Source of the DNA: a virus | Length of the DNA stretch: 64,000 bases | IMG/VR virus record: IMGVR_UViG_3300032018_000001 | Location: 62,001 to 126,000 of that record | Strand: one strand, 5' to 3' | Shown here: positions 22,327-30,218 of the stretch, piece after piece | Layout of the letters: every line of letters begins with the position of its first letter | How positions within the stretch are numbered: position 1 is the stretch's first letter | Position numbers and translations under genes: made by a program | The notes under the pieces: generated by a model | What the model saw: the letters and a program-made list of their open reading frames with translations, nothing else | What the model was told of the DNA's origin: nothing | Databases searched by the model: none

Positions 22327-22509
22327 ATGAATAAGCCCATGCGTAAGCTGGCCAAGAGGGTTGCTAAGGATTTGCGAAAGCAGATTGACAAAGAGTGCAA
22401 GGAAAAAGGAAAGCCTTTCGGTACGCTTTCTGACAAATATAAGGTTGTGGCGTTCCTGGGCTACAGGCCCAGAAACGATTTTCTTATTGCTGGTCTGGGG
22501 GGAATTTAA
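22327..22509 (+). CDS. Hypothetical basic 60-aa protein
   Basis: Strongly basic N-terminal half (MRKLAKRVAKDLRKQIDK). Stop overlaps the next start (TAATG). No family. Confidence 0.55.
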   Translation: MNKPMRKLAKRVAKDLRKQIDKECKEKGKPFGTLSDKYKVVAFLGYRPRNDFLIAGLGGI

Positions 22510-22745
22510 TGGCTAAGGTCATTGAGCGGTTATCTCCTAACGGCCAAGCTTACATGCGTGACAACGTGATGACCGGCTACGACTCTGATTTTGGCCGGTC
22601 AACTGTTTTTGTGGTATGCCCTTTTGTGCAGCAGGCTGATGCTTTGGGTTTCGGCCCTGTCAAAAGCTTAAGCCTGTTGCTTCTGCTCGCCAATTCCTGC
22701 ACTGGTCTGCACATCAATATTCGGGCTGTGAGGACGGGGATTTGA
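22509..22745 (+). CDS. Hypothetical 78-aa protein
   Basis: Coupled to the preceding gene. Hydrophobic middle (SLSLLLLLANSC). Ends before the terminator at 22789. Unknown. Confidence 0.5.
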   Translation: MAKVIERLSPNGQAYMRDNVMTGYDSDFGRSTVFVVCPFVQQADALGFGPVKSLSLLLLLANSCTGLHINIRAVRTGI

Positions 22746-22788
22746 CTACCCGTTCCCGTGAAGTCTGAACCTCAGCTGCAGGGAGAGG

Positions 22789-22820
22789 CCCTGCTACTCC
22801 AAGGGTAGCAGGGTTTTTTG
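22789..22820 (+). terminator. Terminator (repeat family)
   Basis: CCCTGCTAC / GTAGCAGGG stem followed by T6; second member of the near-identical terminator family (21607, 25494). Confidence 0.9.
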
Positions 22821-22863
22821 TCTTAGTAGGGTAAATTTAAAGATAAATACTTTCATTATTTGC

Positions 22864-22892
22864 TTGCATTCCTGATTGTAATTGCTTATATT
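22864..22892 (+). promoter_or_regulatory. Sigma70-like promoter TTGCAT-17-TATATT
   Basis: Same hexamers and spacing as the promoter at 3419. Follows the terminator and precedes the gene at 22907; AGGG lies 3 nt before the ATG, so the leader is very short. Confidence 0.6.
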
Positions 22893-22906
22893 AGTAGTGT
22901 AGGGAA

Positions 22907-23194
22907 ATGAGTATCACTGAGAAATCAAAAAAGCTCTTCATTGATTACGTGAAGGATGCTGGGAACTGGTCTGGATGCCCTGTAGTGGGCGGGAACGTGG
23001 GAGGAAGCAAGGAAGACCGCGGGAACCTTACTCACCTGAAGAAGCTCGGACTCGTAGTAGGCGTTGATGATGAGGAGACTCCTTACATCGTTTTTACCAA
23101 AAAAGGTTTTGATTATGCTTGCAAGCTTGGCCTTGCGGAATACCTGGAAGAGAGTGATTGTACGGCTCAGTCTGAAATAAAGGAGAACTCATGA
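22907..23194 (+). CDS. Winged-helix-like small protein
   Basis: 95 aa. Pattern RGNLTHLKKLGLVVGV ... YIVFTKKGFDYA is that of a minimal winged helix (recognition helix plus wing). First gene of an operon of small proteins, so may be its regulator. No named family. Confidence 0.6.
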   Translation: MSITEKSKKLFIDYVKDAGNWSGCPVVGGNVGGSKEDRGNLTHLKKLGLVVGVDDEETPYIVFTKKGFDYACKLGLAEYLEESDCTAQSEIKENS

Positions 23195-23331
23195 AGCCCC
23201 TATCAGAATTGGAAAAGCTCGTTCTCTCGGAAGAAAACAGGAAGCAGCAGGCGCGGAACCTGTACGTGAACATTTCACGGGAAGACCTTCGCAGGATGGT
23301 ACGCGCTTATCGCAGGAAGGAGAAAGCATGA
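23191..23331 (+). CDS. Hypothetical 46-aa charged protein
   Basis: SD AAAGGAG, ATG 23191 overlapping the previous stop; its TGA overlaps the next ATG. Highly charged helix (MKPLSELEKLVLSEENRKQQ...). Unknown. Confidence 0.55.
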   Translation: MKPLSELEKLVLSEENRKQQARNLYVNISREDLRRMVRAYRRKEKA

Positions 23332-23609
23332 GCCTTGAACTTGATATGGCGCTGACGCGAATAGACCTGGACAAAGAGAACGCGGACAGGAAAGAGCGGG
23401 CGCGTTACCAGGAACGGTTGCTAAGCATGATTAAGGCCCAGATACCCCACCGGTACGAAGACTGGAAAAAGGAAATCCTTTCAGGTACTATCCAAGACCC
23501 GCGCCTGAAAGTCTGGATAGGAAATGAGCGGTACAAGTCCGGGCGCGGAACGCTCTGGTCAAATTACGTTCAAAGCATCATCGACACATTTCCTGATACG
23601 ATAAAATAG
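23328..23609 (+). CDS. Hypothetical 93-aa protein
   Basis: Coupled to the preceding gene, SD AGGAAGGAG. Charged helix then WKKEILSGTIQDPRLKVWIG. Unknown. Confidence 0.6.
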   Translation: MSLELDMALTRIDLDKENADRKERARYQERLLSMIKAQIPHRYEDWKKEILSGTIQDPRLKVWIGNERYKSGRGTLWSNYVQSIIDTFPDTIK

Positions 23610-23617
23610 GAGGTACT

Positions 23618-23770
23618 ATGAGTCCTGAAGAAAAGGTAAAAAAGTTGAGCGGAGATTTGGTCAAGGCTCTTGCAGAGTTGCCAGCGTATCCTTACGATGT
23701 TGTTTCTGGGTTAGTAGCCTCTGCCCGGCAGCTGAAAGACAAAATCAATAAACACCTGGAGGGTAAATGA
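23618..23770 (+). CDS. Hypothetical 50-aa helical protein
   Basis: SD AGGAGG, ATG 23618, stop overlapping the next ATG. MSPEEKVKKLSGDLVKALAE... is predicted helical. Unknown. Confidence 0.55.
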   Translation: MSPEEKVKKLSGDLVKALAELPAYPYDVVSGLVASARQLKDKINKHLEGK

Positions 23771-24021
23771 TTAGTAACATAACCATTATTCCTAACCGGG
23801 TGAAGCATGGCCGGTCACTGACCCTTGCTAAGGGTGAAGCAACCTTTGAGAACGGACTGATAGTATCCTTCCGGTTATCGGAGAGTAGCAAGGGGATTCA
23901 ATGCCTCTGGAGGGGCGTGAAGTTTTCCAGCGATGAAATCAAGAAGCAGGCGTCCAATCGAGTATTAGCAACCTACGTGATTAATCACTGCATGGACGAT
24001 AAGAAGGAAGGGGTACTATGA
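23767..24021 (+). CDS. Hypothetical 84-aa protein, possibly SpoVG-like
   Basis: ISNITIIPN ... LAKGEATFENGLIVSFRLSE ... KGIQCLW resembles the beta-strand order of SpoVG-type nucleic-acid-binding proteins. The match is by eye and weak. Overlaps both neighbours. Confidence 0.5.
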   Translation: MISNITIIPNRVKHGRSLTLAKGEATFENGLIVSFRLSESSKGIQCLWRGVKFSSDEIKKQASNRVLATYVINHCMDDKKEGVL

Positions 24022-24092
24022 CATTTAATCAATGGTGGAAGAAATACTTCCCTACCTCAAAGAACACAACGGATGGCGGTGTACGGCTTTGA
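24018..24092 (+). CDS. Micro-ORF, 24 aa
   Basis: MTFNQWWKKYFPTSKNTTDG..., SD AAGGGG, ATG overlapping the previous stop. Followed by a Lys-rich 15-codon TTG frame and about 50 bases without a gene that hold a 19-bp repeat shared with 14422. Confidence 0.35.
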   Translation: MTFNQWWKKYFPTSKNTTDGGVRL

Positions 24093-24186
24093 AAAGAAAA
24101 GAGCTTAAGAAATTAAAAAAGAACGGCGGTTTTTAACTAAACACAACAACCTTATACGAACAGGTTTTTAAAGAAGGGAGCGTAGT

Positions 24187-24390
24187 ATGCTAAGATTCAG
24201 GAAAGTTTTAGAAAGGCCATCTTGTTTTGAAATGCTTCGCAATAATAATTCAGACCGTAGGGGAGTGCTTCGTAAGAGTAGGGTAGGATTTCTTTATAAG
24301 GCGAACAACGGTATTGTTATTGAGCAAGAGCTCACAATTCTTACCGCGGCAGAGATGAAACAGTGCCTGCGTAAACTTAAGGAGCTGTAG
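24187..24390 (+). CDS. Hypothetical 67-aa basic protein
   Basis: SD AGGGAG. RKSRVGFLYKANNGIVIEQE and a helical tail. AT-rich start. Unknown. Confidence 0.55.
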   Translation: MLRFRKVLERPSCFEMLRNNNSDRRGVLRKSRVGFLYKANNGIVIEQELTILTAAEMKQCLRKLKEL

Positions 24391-24391
24391 T

Positions 24392-24682
24392 ATGAAAGAG
24401 CTGACCCTGAAAGATGTTGACTGCCTTGTCACATGGCCCCCTGGAAGCGTGGGAGAGCTTTCAGACCGGACAATGTTGAATGCCTACCTGGAGCTGTGCA
24501 AACACCACGGGTACGGCCGCACGGGACAGATAGCAGAGTCCGTGGAGGACATCTGGAGGCATCCGGAGAAGACGGCCGATTATCAGGAACAGAAAACCAA
24601 GCACCTGCGGGAGATGGACGAACTTTTACTTAATGGTGTAGCAGGGTCTGTATTATTAACTCACTCTTGGTATTTTCTCTGA
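24392..24682 (+). CDS. Hypothetical 96-aa protein
   Basis: One base after the preceding stop, SD GGAGCTG. Contains LCKHHGYGRTGQIAESVEDIW. The C-terminus (AGSVLLTHSWYFL) is hydrophobic. Unknown. Confidence 0.55.
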   Translation: MKELTLKDVDCLVTWPPGSVGELSDRTMLNAYLELCKHHGYGRTGQIAESVEDIWRHPEKTADYQEQKTKHLREMDELLLNGVAGSVLLTHSWYFL

Positions 24683-24761
24683 AGTATTTATTTACTGTGC
24701 GGTAGAGCAGAGTCGAGTAATGCATCGTATCGTATAGGTTTTTTAACAAAAGGAGAGGCAG

Positions 24762-25355
24762 ATGAAATCATTCAGAATTGGAATTGAGGCGAATCCGGTT
24801 TTTCCCTATTACATGCAGCACCGTATGGATGACACTAAACTAGCTGACTGGGAAAAGAATCGCGGAAAGATTATGGAGCGTCCGGAGCTTAGCAAGGAAG
24901 ACAACCTGAGGGCGGAGTATCACGCTTACCGGGATGAGAGGGGTTACTACATACCAACGGAGCACATCCTTGGTGCAATCAAGATTGCCAGTAAGGAATT
25001 CAAATCCAAAACAGGCTCTGGAAGGAAGAGCATGAAGGATGAGGTAGCAGGAGGATTCTTTATTCAGGGAGATGAGAATCCGTAAAAACTGTACTTTGAA
25101 TTTTCAGATTTTCAAATTGATAAACGGTCAGCCGTGAATCAGAATAACAAGGCCCGCATAATTGTTATCCGTCCTAAGTTTAAAGGATGGAAGGCACAAT
25201 TCAATCTCATGGTGGATAACGAAACTGTGACCCCTGAGACCATCAGAGGTATTGTGGAGCACGCCGGGCAGTATGTGGGAATAGGAAGCTACAGGCCTCC
25301 TAAGGGCGGAGCGTTTGGGAGATTTAAGATTAGTACGTTTGCAAAAGCAGCGTAG
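24762..25355 (+). pseudogene. Conserved phage protein interrupted by an in-frame TAA
   Basis: SD AAAGGAGAGG and ATG 24762 open a frame that reads 107 codons to TAA 25083-25085. The same frame continues, without another stop, for 90 codons to 25355. The two parts look like one widespread phage protein: YYMQHRMDDTKLADWEKNRG and YIPTEHILGAIK in the first, IVIRPKFKGWKAQFNLMVD and AGQYVGIGSYRPP in the second. The second part has no SD (only GTG 25134). Either a nonsense mutation, readthrough, or two cooperating polypeptides. Function unknown. Confidence 0.6.
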
Positions 25356-25493
25356 CCTATTGCAGTGTACGTCATGTATTGTTTCGCTTTTATTTTTCTC
25401 GCATGGTAATGTATTGTAATGCACGGTAAGGTAAAGGTTTTTTAAATTGTATGCCGTGTCGTAATGTAATGTGTCGTTTGGTAACGTAGTGCA
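25356..25493 (+). repeat. Degenerate GTAATG-rich non-coding tract
   Basis: No gene. Short motifs GGTAATG, TGTAATG, GGTAAGG, CGTAATG, TGTAATG and GGTAACG recur across 25400-25490, with AGGTTTTTTAA in the middle. A similar tract (GAGTAATG...CGTATCGTATAGGTTTTTTAA) lies at about 24710-24745. Confidence 0.5.
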
Positions 25494-25527
25494 GCCCTGC
25501 TACTCTAACGGGTAGCAGGGCTTTTTT
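25494..25527 (+). terminator. Terminator (repeat family)
   Basis: GCCCTGCTAC / GTAGCAGGGC stem and T6; third copy of the family. Isolates the head operon downstream. Confidence 0.92.
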
Positions 25528-25570
25528 CCCCCTGCTATTAGTACCTTCCGTAGTAGCTACCTGCTACGCT

Positions 25571-25601
25571 TTCGACATCCCCTGCCACTAATCATTATAA
25601 T
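25571..25601 (+). promoter_or_regulatory. Promoter candidate for prohead operon
   Basis: A consensus TATAAT at 25596-25601, with TTCGAC 19 nt upstream as a weak -35. The 25528-25665 interval holds no gene, and the leader to ATG 25666 includes AAAAAGGA and a GGCTGGAG SD. Confidence 0.45.
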
Positions 25602-25665
25602 TGAATTTTATCTTATTTGTGAAAAAGGAATAAAGCTCACACATCCTCACCGGCTGGAGCAGTTA

Positions 25666-27225
25666 ATGGCACAGGTAGAGCTCAAAGAAGTTTTCTCCAA
25701 TCTAAAAATAATCCGCGAGCAGGACGGCGGCAAAAAAGCCGTCTACAAATTCTCTGGCCCCTTCCAGGAAATGAATGATGTCCGGGGCACCAAAAACAAA
25801 AACGGCCGTATCTATAATAAGAAACTCTGGGAGCGCGTGTTCGGTGACGCCGGTGTTCAGGAGCGTTTGAGTAGCAAGCGCATGCTTGGCGAGCTCGACC
25901 ATCCTACTGATGATGGACAGATTCGGCGCACAAGTCATATTATAACAGAAGCGCGTCCTGACTGGAATGATGGCGTCATTTACGGAACGCTGGAGCTTCT
26001 GAATCATGACCAGGGAGATGCTGCTCTTATTCGTGCTCTGGTTGACCAGGGCGTTCAGTTGTGTGTATCAAGCCGCGGGTTTGGTGAGTTTATGAAGGAC
26101 GGTTGCACTATCGACCCCGAAACTTACAAACTTGTCACATGGGATATTGTTCTCGACCCTTCCGTACCAATAGCAACCCTGAAGAAGGTTGCTGAATCGG
26201 TGAATCATAACTTACCGATTGAAAGCAGGGCCAGGGCTAATTTCATAGAAACCCTTGCGGGCGCAAATAAGGAAACCAAAGAAACAAAGTCCGAAACAAA
26301 AACCATACAGGAGGATTCGATGGATGAGAAAATTGTAAGTCTCATGGAAAAGAACGGCGAGCTTCAGGCCACCAACGCGAAGAACGAAGCGAACCTGAAC
26401 AACATGAAAGAACTGCTCACGAACAAGAACGAGCGGATTTCCGCGCTCGAAAACGCGAACAAGTCCCTCACGGAAAAATCCGCCAAGCTGGAAGAGACCA
26501 GCGCGGCCCTGACCAAAGCCAATGAAGCGACCACCAATCTTCAGAAGCAGCTCAAGGAATATGAGGAAATCGAAGACCGCGCCATCAAAGTCATCGAATC
26601 CCTCAAAGCCAAACTGGAGCACGCGGATACCCTCAGCGAAAAAGCCGCGGACACCATCGAAGAGCTCATGTCCAAAGTGAAAGAGCGCAAAACCAACGAA
26701 GCCGATGACGCCGACAAAGCGGACAAGGACGTTGACGTTAAGGGAACGCTCCGCAACTGGACACCTGACCCCAGCAAGGGCGATGAGCTTGAACAGCTCA
26801 AAGGCCTTGTGAAGACGATGGAAAAGAAACGCGAAGAGGGCAAGAAGAAAATGGAAGACGCCGATGCGGACGCGAAAGCTGCTGCTGACAAAGCCGCGGC
26901 TGACAAAAAGGAAAAGGCGAAGAAGGAAGACATCGCGGACATGCAGAAGGCGAAAGATGCCAAAGACGCGGCCGACAAAAAGGAAAAGGCGAAGAAGGAA
27001 GACGCCGACCACAAGGAACCGGATGCGGATGACAAGGCCAAGGACGAAGATGATGACGCCGACAAGGATGCGGACGGTAAGGCCAAGACCAACGAAAATG
27101 ATGACGAAGACGATGATGACAAGCCTTACGAGCCCACGGCCAAGGAAAAGAAAGAAGCCCGTATCAACATGCTGAAGAACCTGAGCGAGCAGACCGTGCG
27201 TGACGGCGCTCCCAAGAAACTGTAA
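25666..27225 (+). CDS. Prohead protease fused to scaffold/core domain
   Basis: 519 aa. Residues 1-200 are a herpes-assemblin-like prohead protease related to T4 gp21: catalytic His in LGELDHP (about 79) and Ser in VSSRGFG (about 133-134). After a linker, residues about 219-345 form a coiled coil (scaffold/core, gp22-like). A highly charged K/D/A-rich tail follows. The protease would mature the capsid and degrade the scaffold. An internal SD and ATG (26320) could make the scaffold alone. From about 26330 codon use shifts to high GC. Confidence 0.85.
   Translation: MAQVELKEVFSNLKIIREQDGGKKAVYKFSGPFQEMNDVRGTKNKNGRIYNKKLWERVFGDAGVQERLSSKRMLGELDHPTDDGQIRRTSHIITEARPDWNDGVIYGTLELLNHDQGDAALIRALVDQGVQLCVSSRGFGEFMKDGCTIDPETYKLVTWDIVLDPSVPIATLKKVAESVNHNLPIESRARANFIETLAGANKETKETKSETKTIQEDSMDEKIVSLMEKNGELQATNAKNEANLNNMKELLTNKNERISALENANKSLTEKSAKLEETSAALTKANEATTNLQKQLKEYEEIEDRAIKVIESLKAKLEHADTLSEKAADTIEELMSKVKERKTNEADDADKADKDVDVKGTLRNWTPDPSKGDELEQLKGLVKTMEKKREEGKKKMEDADADAKAAADKAAADKKEKAKKEDIADMQKAKDAKDAADKKEKAKKEDADHKEPDADDKAKDEDDDADKDADGKAKTNENDDEDDDDKPYEPTAKEKKEARINMLKNLSEQTVRDGAPKKL
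26320..27225 (+). CDS. Nested in-frame scaffold protein (internal start)
   Basis: AGGAGG at 26309-26314 and ATG 26320, in frame within the protease gene, would yield a 301-aa scaffold starting MDEKIVSLMEKNGELQ. Making scaffold from the 3' part of a protease gene is known from lambda C/Nu3. The SD is stronger than that of the full gene, giving excess scaffold over protease. Confidence 0.6.
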   Translation: MDEKIVSLMEKNGELQATNAKNEANLNNMKELLTNKNERISALENANKSLTEKSAKLEETSAALTKANEATTNLQKQLKEYEEIEDRAIKVIESLKAKLEHADTLSEKAADTIEELMSKVKERKTNEADDADKADKDVDVKGTLRNWTPDPSKGDELEQLKGLVKTMEKKREEGKKKMEDADADAKAAADKAAADKKEKAKKEDIADMQKAKDAKDAADKKEKAKKEDADHKEPDADDKAKDEDDDADKDADGKAKTNENDDEDDDDKPYEPTAKEKKEARINMLKNLSEQTVRDGAPKKL

Positions 27226-27244
27226 GAGGTTGCAGAAAGAAAAT

Positions 27245-27273
27245 GACCGCTCCCCTTAACCGGGGAGCGGTTT
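27245..27273 (+). terminator. Hairpin between scaffold and capsid genes
   Basis: ACCGCTCCCC / GGGGAGCGGT, loop TTAACC, followed by only four T. Likely a partial terminator or 3' stabiliser. Confidence 0.6.
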
Positions 27274-27353
27274 TGAAAACAAACGCCCAGACAAAAACGC
27301 ACTTCGTTTTCGGCAAGGGTTAAACACAGAAACCAAAACAAGGAGTTTTTTCA

Positions 27354-28781
27354 ATGAAAGAAAAAGACGTTTATTCCAATGACGTTATCGTTGAAGGTCT
27401 CCGTGCCTGCGAAAACAAGCGCAACAAATCTTTCGTGGAATCCTCAATCGGGATTTACGAGAAACTGCACGGCCGCAAACCTGACACGATGTTCATGTCC
27501 GCTCTCGGCACCGTTCTGGAGAATTTCCGCCAATGGCGGCACGCCAACTTGGTTGAAGCCACCAATCAGGCGTCCTTCCCGGCCCTGCGCGATTACGGCT
27601 TTGAGCTCATCACGGCTCTGTTCCCCGGCCTGATTGCGAATGAAATCTTCACCATCCAGCCCGCGAAGTTTAAAAACTTCAGTATCTTCTACCAGACCTT
27701 CAAGTATCAGACGGCCAAAGGAATCACACCGGCGAATACGCCCAACTTCGATGCTCTGAAATACTTCCCGATTGACCAGAATTACACTCTGGATTCGGAA
27801 GTCAACAAAGTCATCGGCACAGGCACCGGCGCGACTGCGGCCTTCTCGTACAACCCGGCACCCTTCCGTCCTCTCGTTCCGGGCACCGTTTCTGTTACCT
27901 CCATCAACACGGCCAACGCCGCAATGGCATTGGTTGACAACGGCACCGGCACGATGGTAGGCGATGGCACCGGCTCGGTGGACTATACCACCGGCGTAAT
28001 CGCTGTGACCTTCAACGCCAACGTGAAATCGGGCGCTCCCGTTCTCTCTTCTTACCAGTTTATCGGTGAAGGCTCCAAAGAAAATGCCGCGGAGCTCGGC
28101 CTGACAATCACCGAAATTCAGGGACAGGCGAAGGAACGCAGGCTGCGTTACAATTTCTCAATCGAATCGCAGTTCAGCTACAGGCAACAGTGGGGCCGTA
28201 GCATGGACGCCGACCTCCTGGCCGCGGCGATGGCTGAAATCCGTAAGGAAATCGACCAAGACCTCATCCAGCTCGGCAACACAACGGCACTCGACCCGGC
28301 TTCCGCGGGCAGCGTTGTGTGGAATCGTACACCGGACGTGGGCGTGCAGTACTTCTTCTGGCGTGAGCAGTTCATCGACACGCTGAACGCTGCAGGCAAC
28401 CTCATCGTTAAAGCCACCGGCTTTGGCGAAGGCAATATCGTGGTAGGCGGTCTGAATTTCAAGCAAATCGTTGAAATCATCGGGCCCCGTTTCACACCTT
28501 CCGGAGTCGCAGGCGTCAAAGGCTCGCGCTTCATCGGAACCATTGACGGCACGCGCCGTTGCTACTATGACCCCAGCCTGAGCGACAACCAGTTCTTCGT
28601 GACGTACAAATCCCCGAATCCTCTGGAGCCGGGAATTGTGTACAGTCCTTGGATGCCCTTATTCGCCAGTGACCCTCATATGTTAGCCGATGGCAGCTTA
28701 CACCGTTACCTCATTACCAGCACCGGTAAGACGGTAATCAACAAAAAGCTGTTCGCGGCCGGTACTATCGTTCAGTCTTAA
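27354..28781 (+). CDS. Major capsid protein
   Basis: 475 aa, T4 gp23-type HK97-fold. The N-terminus (to about residue 55) is helical and probably a cleaved delta-like domain. TNQASFPALRDYGFELITAL is followed by typical E-loop/A-domain stretches (FYQTFKYQTAKG, ESQFSYRQQWGRSMDADLLA, EGNIVVGG). SD ACAAGGAG. High-GC codon use and dense downstream terminator fit very high expression. Lies directly after protease/scaffold, as in T4 (21-22-23). Confidence 0.9.
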   Translation: MKEKDVYSNDVIVEGLRACENKRNKSFVESSIGIYEKLHGRKPDTMFMSALGTVLENFRQWRHANLVEATNQASFPALRDYGFELITALFPGLIANEIFTIQPAKFKNFSIFYQTFKYQTAKGITPANTPNFDALKYFPIDQNYTLDSEVNKVIGTGTGATAAFSYNPAPFRPLVPGTVSVTSINTANAAMALVDNGTGTMVGDGTGSVDYTTGVIAVTFNANVKSGAPVLSSYQFIGEGSKENAAELGLTITEIQGQAKERRLRYNFSIESQFSYRQQWGRSMDADLLAAAMAEIRKEIDQDLIQLGNTTALDPASAGSVVWNRTPDVGVQYFFWREQFIDTLNAAGNLIVKATGFGEGNIVVGGLNFKQIVEIIGPRFTPSGVAGVKGSRFIGTIDGTRRCYYDPSLSDNQFFVTYKSPNPLEPGIVYSPWMPLFASDPHMLADGSLHRYLITSTGKTVINKKLFAAGTIVQS

Positions 28782-28816
28782 CAGAGGCCGGCAGTAGTAT
28801 GAGGTGAGTAAAAAAC

Positions 28817-28852
28817 AAAGGGAGCAGGGTTGCATACCTGCTCCCTTTTTTG
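28817..28852 (+). terminator. Terminator after major capsid gene
   Basis: GGGAGCAGG / CCTGCTCCC stem with flanking A/T pairs and a T7 run. Confidence 0.92.
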
Positions 28853-28865
28853 TTAAATTACAAGC

Positions 28866-29501
28866 ATGAGTTTAAAAGACAAACAATATCACGAAGCGCA
28901 TAAAAATGACCCTGCTTATGTTGAACGCCGAAGACTGGCGAGCAAGCGCTTTAGAGAGAAACGCTTAGCAGGTCACAAACTTTATAGAGAGAAACACCGG
29001 GAAGAAATAAAGTGCAAAGAAAAAGAGTTCAGAGATGCCAACAAAAATAATCCTGAGTACAGAAAAAAGCGTGCTGCTTACAGCAGGAAATTTTTTAAGA
29101 ATCATCATGAGGACAGACTTGCTGACCATAGAGCTTACTACAAGAAGAATAAGCATAAAGTAAATGCACAGACGGCTGCTTATCGTAGCACTGGAAGAGG
29201 AAAAGCTTTGTCTATCAAAAATCACAGAAAATATCACCTGAGTAGCAGGTATGGAATTACGCCTGAGCAGTTTGAGCAAATGCGAATTGCTCAAGGTAGC
29301 AGGTGTGCTATTTGTAATGACAGCTTTAAGCATGTCGAAATAAAAACAGGAAACAAGTTCACCTGCACAATAGACCACGACCACGCTACAGGTAAGCTCA
29401 GGCAGTTGCTTTGTGACAGGTGTAACAAAGTTTTAGGTTTTGTTTCTGAGAATAGTATGCTACTCAAAAATATGATTGATTATTTAGGTAAGTGGAAATA
29501 A
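28866..29501 (+). CDS. Endonuclease VII-type HNH homing endonuclease
   Basis: 211 aa. Zinc cysteines C147/C150 (CAIC) and C183/C186 (CDRC) bracket the catalytic DHDHATGK at 170-177, as in recombination endonuclease VII-like (His-Me finger) nucleases. The first 120 residues are a basic repeat-like DNA-binding helix region. AT-rich, no SD, and inserted right after the capsid terminator: a free-standing mobile endonuclease. Confidence 0.85.
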   Translation: MSLKDKQYHEAHKNDPAYVERRRLASKRFREKRLAGHKLYREKHREEIKCKEKEFRDANKNNPEYRKKRAAYSRKFFKNHHEDRLADHRAYYKKNKHKVNAQTAAYRSTGRGKALSIKNHRKYHLSSRYGITPEQFEQMRIAQGSRCAICNDSFKHVEIKTGNKFTCTIDHDHATGKLRQLLCDRCNKVLGFVSENSMLLKNMIDYLGKWK

Positions 29502-29534
29502 AGGTAGACTGTCAATTTAAACAAGGAGTAAGAG

Positions 29535-30218
29535 ATGAATCAGCAAGGCGCAGAAGTAGTGAAAGGTTATGTTGTCATTCGTAACCTGTCGAAAGGCCCC
29601 AAGGGTTTTTCAGACCATAGAAACAGCCCGGTCACGCTGGACGCATTCGGCGGAGCAAACGACCAGATTAAAATCCTGCTGGAAGAAAGCAACCTGGATA
29701 AAGCGGTACGGCATTACGTTACGTATCGCAAGGCTGCAATGCAGGTCACGTTCTCAGAAGGTATCGTTGACAAGTTCCCGGAATTCAAAGACCATCTCAC
29801 CGTGCATTCGACTGCCGGTGTTGACCAGAGCCTTGCTGACCGCGTGGAATTCGTCCGCAAGTCACAGGCCGATAAGAAATCCCAAGAAGACAGTGCTGCG
29901 GTACGCCTGGTGCGTGCCCGCGCTCAGAATACTATCGCTGACAATAGCAAGGAACGCACTGCTATGTCCAGCTCAGATGCTCACCCTGGCAACTTTCAGG
30001 AACGCCATGTACCGGCTGCGGATAAGGCCGCGCCCGCCCGCGCTCCTATGGGAAACGAAGAGCAAGAAGGAGACGTACTGACTGTGGAAAACCTGAGTCA
30101 GAAAGAAGTGCCTGAGCTGATTGAGATTGCGTCCAAACTCGGCGTGAAACTCAAAGCAGACGTGGCCAAGGGTGCTGCTGTTAAGAGCATCCTGTTGTCG
30201 CTTAACAAGCAGGGCTAA
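29535..30218 (+). CDS. Hypothetical 227-aa head-region protein
   Basis: SD ACAAGGAG. N-terminal compact domain (VVKGYVVIRNLSKGPKGF ... LDAFGGANDQI), disordered Ala/Pro-rich middle, and a C-terminal SAP/LEM-like helix pair (LSQKEVPELIEIASKLGVKL) such as occurs in phage head and neck proteins. Function unknown. Confidence 0.6.
   Translation: MNQQGAEVVKGYVVIRNLSKGPKGFSDHRNSPVTLDAFGGANDQIKILLEESNLDKAVRHYVTYRKAAMQVTFSEGIVDKFPEFKDHLTVHSTAGVDQSLADRVEFVRKSQADKKSQEDSAAVRLVRARAQNTIADNSKERTAMSSSDAHPGNFQERHVPAADKAAPARAPMGNEEQEGDVLTVENLSQKEVPELIEIASKLGVKLKADVAKGAAVKSILLSLNKQG

Noticed and set aside
26212-27122. Long minus-strand ORFs (266 and 193 codons) opposite the scaffold region
   Set aside because: They mirror the K/D/E-rich, GC3-rich coding strand (giving F/L/S-rich products) and have no starts or context; all supported genes are on the + strand.
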